Assembly: GCA_025201765.1 (NCBI GenBank)
Contig: MU623744.1
Span: 1 to 12,026, forward strand
Source of the DNA: Daldinia sp. FL1419
Taxonomy: Eukaryota; Ascomycota; Sordariomycetes; Xylariales; Hypoxylaceae
Reading direction: 5' to 3'
Length of the DNA stretch: 12,026 bases
Each line of letters opens with the position of its first letter. Positions within the stretch are counted from its first letter, which is position 1. The notes below the pieces were generated by a model that was not told the origin of the DNA, made no database searches, and worked only from the letters and a program-made list of their open reading frames with translations. Made by a program: the position numbers and the translations under genes. This document shows, in pieces, positions 6,286-12,026 of the stretch.

Positions 6286-7723
6286 TTTTTAACTTTTTTT
6301 GGTTATATATATTAGGAAATCTTAAGTAAAGGTGAATGCATTTTTAAAAAGAAAGTTATACTTATTAAAATTTAAATTTGAATATATTAAGAAATTATTA
6401 AGGATTTATAGCAGATTATTATGAAAGAATAGTAAAATATTTAATGTTAATTAAATTTTTTAAATAAAAAATTATTATAATAATAATATATAAAAATAAT
6501 ATAAATTATTAAAAATAAAATAATATATATATATTTCTTTTTAAAATTAATTTCTTTATAAATTTTATATTATAATTAATAAATATTAATAGAATAGGTA
6601 TAAAATGGGATTATATTATAAAATAATTATAATATTAATAATTTTAAAATAAATAATTTTTTCAAAATTATTAAAATATATGAAAATTGTAGATTTGGTA
6701 AATAAAAGATTAAATATAATAAAAATAATTATTAAATATTATTAATAATTCTTTAATAAATTTTTTAAGAATTTAAAAATTTTAAAAAAATTATAATAAA
6801 ATTATAATAATTAATTTTTAAGATTGTATTGGAAAGGTATAGCTACATTCTTTGTATAATTTTCCATTTTTAATAAACAAATCATTTTTATAATATATAA
6901 TTATATTAAGATTATAATTTTAATATTATATTAAATTTAAAATATTATAATAATTTTTAATAAAAAGATCAAAATATTTAAGAAAGGTTAATAATAGAAT
7001 GAAATTGAAGAAATAATAGAATATCTACAGATATATAAACTTTTTTTTATTTGATATAATATATATATAAAAATAAAATGGATTTTTTGAAATAGTATTG
7101 GACTATAAATGTAATAAGTATGGTAATATTATATTATAATATTATAAAATATAAATAAGGTATATAAAAAAGATTAAGGTTAATTAAGAAGGATTACAAA
7201 TTAGTAACATTATTTTAAACCATTTTAAAAAATAAATATAATATTATAATATTAAAAAGAAGGTTATAAAAATAAGAATAGATAATGGCTTTTCACAAAA
7301 ATATAAAATTATTTATATATATTTATACTTTATATAAATTATATATACCTTAACCTTCCCCTAAAATAATTCTTTTATAATGTAACAACACTTTTATTAT
7401 TTATTAAAAAAAATAATAAAACTATTTTAAACTTTATTATTACCTTATACCTAAACCACCACCATACCATTTCATAAAGTTTAGATATTATAATATATAA
7501 AATATTTTTTTATATTAAAATCTAATCATTTCTATTAAAAGATAAATTTTAATAAAAATATAAAATAAAATTAAAATTATAACAATATAATTTATTTAAA
7601 TAAATAATGGGTAGATTTTTTCCGGAATATAATTCTTATCCAGAATAAATACCAAAAGATAGACTGGATACCTGTAATATATTCTAGGTAAATCGGGGTA
7701 ATAATAAATAAATAAATAAATAA
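6187..7723 (+). mobile_element. Family A non-LTR-type retroposon, longest copy (about 1.54 kb)
   Basis: The insertion runs from GGTCCTCTAGGAGGACC to an AATAATAAATAAATAAAT tail (7701-7723) and is bracketed by perfect 14-bp TSDs. From about 6360 to the tail it is colinear with the reverse complement of 3015-4382. It adds about 170 bases at the 5' end, including a 99-bp GC-rich island. Downstream of the island it is the more heavily mutated copy, G and C of the other copy reading A and T here. Frames on both strands are closed by dense TAA/TAG, and no reverse transcriptase, endonuclease or zinc-knuckle motif is legible. Possibilities are a non-autonomous retroposon, or an autonomous element that lost its interior. 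At this length it is too short for an intact LINE. Confidence 0.78.
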
Positions 7724-7737
7724 AATTAATAATTATT
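7724..7737. repeat. Target-site duplication, tail side (14 bp)
   Basis: Same 14 bases as 6173-6186, placed immediately after the last AAAT of the tail. The join between tail and TSD is slightly ambiguous because both are A/T-only. Confidence 0.75.
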
Positions 7738-8180
7738 AATATAAAAATGATTAATCCTAAAAATAAAACTGGTCACTTTGCAACCAACCCTAAAAAAACT
7801 AATTTTATTTTAATATATTAAATAAAAACTTTTATAATTTTTATAAAACATACCTTATATTTTAATTATTTTATAATAAATTATATTCTAACAGTAATAA
7901 ATATTAATATAATAAAATATAATAATAATAATAATATATATTTAAAAAATTATATTTAATAAAAGGATTAAAAATATATATATTTATATTAAATTTTATA
8001 AAAATAACTTCTAAAAAATTATAATAAATTTAAATTAATTAAATAAGAAAAATAACTTTTAAAGGCTTATTTATATTTAAAGGATTTGTGGAAATCTTAT
8101 AAAAGATTATTTTATTAAAATTAATAAAGTTTTATAAATTAACTTTAATTATGTAATTATATTATTTATGTCTTTCTTAT
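7738..8180 (+). repeat. Family B head, mutated copy
   Basis: ATAAAAATGATTAATC (7741-7756) is the transition-mutated form of GCGGGGGCGATTAGTC at 11567. It is followed in both places by a GCAACCAAYCC motif (about 7789) and AAAAAAACTA. Downstream come ATACCTTATATTTTAATTA (about 7850) and TTAATTAAATAAGAAAAATA (about 8034), both family B anchors, and an AATAAAGTTTTATAA end. Together with 6148-6172 it forms the locus into which the 1.54-kb retroposon inserted. No gene. Confidence 0.6.
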
Positions 8181-8517
8181 TTCATTAATTATGCTATAAA
8201 TCCAATTAACCAATTAGTTCTTAAAGAATTTAAGGAAAAAAACCTGTAATTTTGGACGTTTTCAATTGTTGTACAATAATTTCCATTTAGAAATATATAT
8301 AATATATCTTAAAAAATCATAAATTTAATTAAATTTCAAATAATATTAATTATAAATATTTTTAAATAAATTTTAAATTAATATATTAAATTAAAATAAT
8401 TTTAAATTTTGATATATTTTGTGCGCGTGCTTGTGGCTTCTTATGGCATATAGTTTTTTCAATTGAATAAGAGCTTATATTAGCAAAATCCCTTTTATAA
8501 ATTATTTAATTAGGGTA
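8181..8517. other. Unassigned stretch with a TpG-rich patch
   Basis: This stretch did not align to families A, B or C. It is AT-rich apart from CCTGTAATTTTGGACG (about 8243) and a patch at 8421-8450 reading GTGCGCGTGC, TTGTGGCTTC, TTATGGCATA, which is rich in TpG. TpG-rich sequence is what RIP removes, so this patch looks unmutated and may be single-copy. No open frame extends across it. Confidence 0.5.
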
Positions 8518-8585
8518 TTGAATAGGAATTTTAATTGAATAAGAATGTTAATTGAATAGGAGTTTTAATTGAATAGGAATTTTAA
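8518..8585 (+). repeat. 17-bp minisatellite, four units
   Basis: Four contiguous 17-mers of the form TTGAATARGARTTTTAA begin at 8518, 8535, 8552 and 8569. Units 1 and 4 are identical. Unit 2 has AAG for AGG and a G for T, and unit 3 has AGG-AG for AGG-AA. The sequence resembles the TTAAATAAGAATTTTAATAA motif in family B, so the array may have grown from a B unit. Confidence 0.8.
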
Positions 8586-8589
8586 TAGT

Positions 8590-9809
8590 TAGATATAAGG
8601 TAATTATATTTTAAAAAAAGGTAAGTATTAAAATGATTAAATAAAAGATTAATAGAATTAATTATTAATAATAGTAGTTAATATTTAAAATAATATATTT
8701 AATTAAAAATAAAAAGGTTATAAATTATTATAAGAAATTATATAAAAAATAATATTTAAACAAATTAACTTAATTAAATAAAAATTAATTCTTAAAGGTT
8801 TATATATTGAATAGAAGTTTTAGGTAATTAAATAAGAATTTTAATAACTATTTAAATATAAAGTAATTATATTTTGAAAAAGGTATTTAAATAATTATAT
8901 AAAAGGTTAAATAATAGAGGTTATTATTGGTATTTAAGAAATAGAATAAATAATATATTTAATTAGAGATATAGTTATAAATTATTGTAAAAGATTATAT
9001 AAAAGGTGATTTTTAACGAGTTTAATTTAATTAAATAAGAAAATAACTTTTAAAGGCTTATATATTAAATATAAACTTTAATTAAATAGGAATTTAATAA
9101 TTCTTACAGGATATGCCCTGCACTTTATTATATAAATCTTTATAGAAAGATTAATGATTTTATACTTGAGAACTTAAGTTAATCAAATAAGAATTAATAT
9201 TTGAAGGTTTATATATTAAATAAAAGTTTTAATTAAATAAAAGTTCCTGCAGGACATGCCCTATAGTTTTATTATACAAAGTTCTATGGAAAATTAATAA
9301 TTCTATATTTGAGAATATGATTTAATTAAATAAGAAATGATTTTTAAGGATTTATATATTAAATAAGAATTTTAATAATTCTTATAAAATATGCCCTATA
9401 TTCAACTATTTTATAATAAATTAAAAATTATATAGAATAAATAATATGAAGTAATTATATCCTAAAAGAAATATTAAATTAATTAAATAGAAGAAATAAT
9501 AAAAAAAACTACTTATTAATAGTAAAATATATTAAAAATTAAATAAATAATATATTTAATAAAAAATAAATTCATAAATTATCATAAAATCTATAAAGAA
9601 AATATAATATCTTTAATAAGTTTAATTTAATTAGGTAAGAAAATAATTCCTAATAATTTATTTATATATAAAAGAACTTGTAGAAACCTTAGAAGGGTTA
9701 ATTTTATAAAAGTTAATAAGGTCTTACAAAATATTTTTTTTATATAATCATACTATTTGGGATTAATATTAAAATAATTATATAAAAGATTAATAATAAT
9801 AATTAACAT
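8590..9809 (+). repeat. Family B array, first part
   Basis: Anchors of the type TTTAATTTAATTAAATAAGA followed by a TTTAAAGGYTTATATATTAA-like stretch recur at about 8767, 9022, 9171, 9317 and 9612. The run 9022-9171-9317 has unit lengths of 149 and 146 bp. The second motif (ATTCTTACAGGATATGCCCT at about 9100; 9244 and 9380 similar) follows each of those anchors. A longer variant with TTATATCCTAAAAGAAATAT (about 9437) separates them. All frames are closed; differences between units are mostly transitions. Confidence 0.65.
9245..9254. repeat. TCCTGCAGGA palindrome in a family B unit
   Basis: A perfect 10-bp palindrome followed by CATGCCCTATAG. The same palindrome is intact at 11050-11059, and mutated forms (TTCTTACAGGA, CTCCTGTAAGA, TTCTTATAAAA) occupy the position in other units. 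It is therefore part of the ancestral B unit, and its decay tracks the mutation load. Confidence 0.6.
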
Positions 9810-9819
9810 TTAATATAAT
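9810..9819. repeat. Target-site duplication, tail side (10 bp)
   Basis: TTAATATAAT is repeated at 10025-10034 on the far side of the short family A insertion. Joining the flanks restores an AATATAATATATTTAATTAA-type family B sequence, as found uninterrupted at about 4458 and 8686. Confidence 0.7.
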
Positions 9820-10024
9820 TTATTTATTTATTTATTTATTATTATTCCGATTTATTTAAAATATATTATAAGTATCTAATCCATCTTTTAGTATTTGTTC
9901 CAAATAGGAACCGTGTTCCGGAGAAAACCTACCTGCTGCCTATCTGATCAAGTTACGTTGTTATAATTTTGGTTTCACCTTATATTCCTATTAGAATTTA
10001 CCTTCTAATAGAAATAATCAAACC
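9820..10024 (-). mobile_element. Family A retroposon, short 5'-truncated copy (205 bp)
   Basis: On the minus strand this is the last 205 bases of family A, ending in (AAAT)n (plus-strand TTTA repeats, 9821-9840). It is inserted in a family B unit and flanked by a 10-bp duplication. Its central part is the least mutated version in the window, for example AACCGTGTTCCGGAGAAAAC (about 9908) where others read ATCATATTTTGGAAAAAACC (about 3097). Shared landmarks are CCATCTTTTAGTATTTGTTC (about 9882) and TTATAATTTTGGTTTCACCT (about 9961). Strong 5' truncation with a constant 3' tail is typical of LINE-type retrotransposition. Confidence 0.75.
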
Positions 10025-10034
10025 TTAATATAAT
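10025..10034. repeat. Target-site duplication, 5'-end side (10 bp)
   Basis: TTAATATAAT, identical to 9810-9819. Family B continues at once with ATATTTAATTAATAAGAAAA. The element itself has TTTTAATAT at this place in other copies, so a little microhomology makes the exact end uncertain by a few bases. Confidence 0.7.
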
Positions 10035-11425
10035 ATATTTAATTAATAAGAAAATTGTATATTATTATAAAAAACTATAAAAAAATTGATAATTCTGAAG
10101 AGTTTGATTTAATTAGATAAGAATTAATTCTTAAAGACCTATATATTAAATACAAATTGTAAATAATACCTAATTCTTATAAAATATACCCTGCACTTTT
10201 ATTATATAAAACTTTATAAATAATTAATAATTCTATATTTAATAACTTAAATTAATTAAATAAAAATTAACATTTAAAAATTTATATATTAAATATAAAT
10301 TTTAAATAATTAAACAAAAGTTTTAATAATATTTTAATTAATTTATAATAAATTAGAATTTATATGGAATAGAAGATGTAAAATAACTATATCTTAAAGA
10401 TAGAAAAATAATCAAATAGAAAAATTAATAGAAATAATTACCTAACAATAATAACGTATTTTTAGGAAATTATATTTAATAAAGATAAGAAAAGTGTATA
10501 TATTCATATGAAGCTTTATAAGAAAATTAATGGTTCTATATTTAAGAATATGAGTTAATTTTGTAGAATTTGATTTGATTAGATAAGAATTAAATATTAA
10601 GGGTTTATATATTGAACATGAACTCTAATAGCTCCTGTAAGATATGCCCTATATTTCAATTAACCCATAATAACTAAAGGTTATATAAAAGAGAGGATAT
10701 AAGGTAACTATATCCTAAAAAATATAATAAAATAATTAGGTAAAAGAATTATTATATATAATTATTTACTAATAATAATACTTTATAAGAAGAAATATTT
10801 AAAAGAAAACTAAAAGAATATATATTATTGTATAAAACTTTATGAAGAAATTAATCATATAAAACTTAGAAAATCTAAATTGATTAAATAAGAAAAATAA
10901 CTTTTGAAGGTTTATTTATATTTAAAGAATTGTGGAAATTTAGATGGATTTAGTTCTATGAAGGCTAATAAGGTCTTTATTAAATAATATTTATTATTTA
11001 ATTGTTCTATATTGGTTTAATATATATATTGAATAAGAGCTCTGATAATTCCTGCAGGATATGCCCTGTATTTCAATTAACCTATAATAAGCTAATGGTT
11101 ATATAAATTAGAAGATATAGGGTGATTATATCCTAAAGAAAATATTAAGATGATCGGGTAAAAGAACAAATATATATGATTATTTACCAATAGTAACGCA
11201 CTTTAAAAAGATATCTTCAAAAGAAAGGAATAAAAGACTATATTATCGTATAAAGACTCTATAAAGAAACTAAGCTATAGAACCTTATAAACCTTCTTTA
11301 ATCAAATAAGAAAAACAATTCTTAAAGGCCTATTTATATCTAAAAGAGCTATAGAGATTTGGAGGGTTTAGTTCTAAGGAGGCTAATAAGGTCTCTACAA
11401 GGTAATATCTATGACCTAATCGCTT
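10035..11425 (+). repeat. Family B array, second part with a longer repeat period
   Basis: Anchors occur at about 10101, 10244, 10563, 10873 and 11297. A longer unit is best seen by comparing about 10600-10880 with about 11017-11300. These share, in order, TATATTGAAYAWGARCTC, a CCTGYARGATATGCCCT motif (10633 and 11051, 418 bp apart), TTTCAATTAACC, an ACTATATCC / ATTATATCC motif and an AATTTAATYAAATAAG-type anchor. The block ends in TAATAAGGTCTCTACAAGG (11386) and CCTAATCGCTTTAC (about 11416). Differences are mostly transitions. No frame stays open and no domain can be read. Confidence 0.65.
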
Positions 11426-11566
11426 TACACTAATTTAATATTATTGATATTTATATATTATAATATTAAAACAAATTATTGAAATTATATATATATAAGT
11501 TTTAAATATATTATTTTATACATAAAAATTATATTTATTATTAAATATTAAATTAATATTTATAAA
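11426..11566. other. AT-rich spacer; empty-site paralogue
   Basis: No gene. The stretch 11525-11566 (AAAATTATATTTATTATTAA, ATATTAA, then ATTAATATTTATAAA) matches 6148-6172 followed by 7738 onward, and runs straight into the family B head. It therefore shows the arrangement without the 1.54-kb retroposon. Confidence 0.55.
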
Positions 11567-11874
11567 GCGGGGGCGATTAGTCTTAAAAAGCTAATTGGTT
11601 ATAAAGCAACCAATCCAAAAAAAACTAGTCTTAATTAATTATAATAAAAAGTTTTATTAAATTAAAAGAATTTAATTTTTAAAAACCTATATATTAAATA
11701 AAAGTTTTAATAATTTCTAAAGGATATATCCTATATTTAGATTATTTATAATAAATTATATTATAAAAAATTATTGAAATAATTAAATGAAAAATTAAAT
11801 AAAAGATTTATTTATAATAGTAATTAATATTTAAAAAAAAAGTTATATATTATTATAAGATATCATATTAAATT
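11567..11874 (+). repeat. Family B head, better preserved copy
   Basis: Starts with the G-rich GCGGGGGCGATTAGTC (11567-11582), then CTAATTGGTTATAAAGCAAC and AAAAAAACTAGTC. ATTGGTT (11594-11600) and AACCAAT (11608-11614) form a 7-bp stem with a 7-base loop. The rest follows the B pattern: ACCTATATATTAAATAAAAG, AAAGGATATATCCTATATTT (about 11720), TTATAATAAATTATAT. The abrupt G-rich beginning looks like an element terminus, but no matching inverted terminus or TSD was found. Confidence 0.55.
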
Positions 11875-11940
11875 AATATAATATAAATATATAATTGGAA
11901 TATATAATATAAATATATAATAGGAATATATAATAGGAAT
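11875..11940 (+). repeat. Short tandem repeat, 26-bp and 13-bp periods
   Basis: ATATAAATATATAATTGGAA and ATATAAATATATAATAGGAA follow each other with a 26-bp period, and a half unit (ATATATAATAGGAA) follows 13 bp later. GG doublets at 11897, 11923 and 11936 mark the register. The last 86 bases of the window are simple A/T. Confidence 0.6.
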
Positions 11941-12026
11941 TATTTTAAAGGATTTTAATAAATATTTTCATAAAGTTTATATATATTTATTTAAATATAA
12001 ATAAACCTTTAAAAATTATTTCTATA

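Noticed and set aside
11416..11429. CCTAATCGCTTTAC as inverted terminal partner of the G-rich family B head
   Set aside because: Only about ten bases match and the G-run is missing; chance or partial similarity cannot be excluded.
1..12026. Mitochondrial, plasmid or other naturally AT-rich genome
   Set aside because: No rRNA, tRNA or respiratory gene is visible, and transition-only divergence between nested retroposon copies with TSDs fits RIP-mutated nuclear DNA better. Other AT-rich eukaryotes such as anaerobic fungi are not strictly excluded.

Overview
This window is gene-free, extremely AT-rich repeat DNA (by eye well under 20% GC, uncounted). It most likely comes from a filamentous ascomycete fungus (Pezizomycotina) whose repeats were mutated by repeat-induced point mutation (RIP). 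Copies of the same repeat differ almost only by C-to-T and G-to-A changes. CpA/TpG has mostly become TpA, while one surviving GC-rich patch keeps ten CpGs. That fits RIP better than ordinary CpG-methylation decay. No protein-coding gene, rRNA or tRNA can be supported. The organism call is inference; an AT-rich isochore, subtelomere or centromere would all fit.

Layout. 1-1300 is featureless AT-rich DNA. 1398-2388 holds an inverted-repeat pair (family C, arms of about 200 bp) with a retroposon fragment between the arms. 2389-2900 is almost pure A/T. 2904-2999 is another family C piece, followed by a 1.37-kb retroposon copy (family A, minus strand, 3015-4382) inside a perfect 15-bp target-site duplication (TSD). 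4398-6172 is family B, a decayed repeat with units of about 140-155 bp, interrupted by a 0.34-kb internal family A fragment. 6187-7723 is the longest family A copy (plus strand). It has a 60% GC start, an (AAAT)n tail and perfect 14-bp TSDs. Family B resumes at 7738 and runs, with one unrelated stretch and a 17-bp minisatellite, to about 11425; it carries a 205-bp 5'-truncated family A insertion at 9820-10024. A second family B head lies at 11567.

The main result is a reconstruction of nested insertions by reading copies against each other. Family A shows the hallmarks of target-primed reverse transcription: variable 5' truncation, a constant (AAAT)n 3' tail, and TSDs of 10-15 bp. Paralogous empty sites in the same window support two of the insertions closely and a third approximately. 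A and B could not be assigned to named families from sequence alone. Nothing suggests a defence system or other functional gene cluster; the biology is transposon insertion, mutational silencing and decay.
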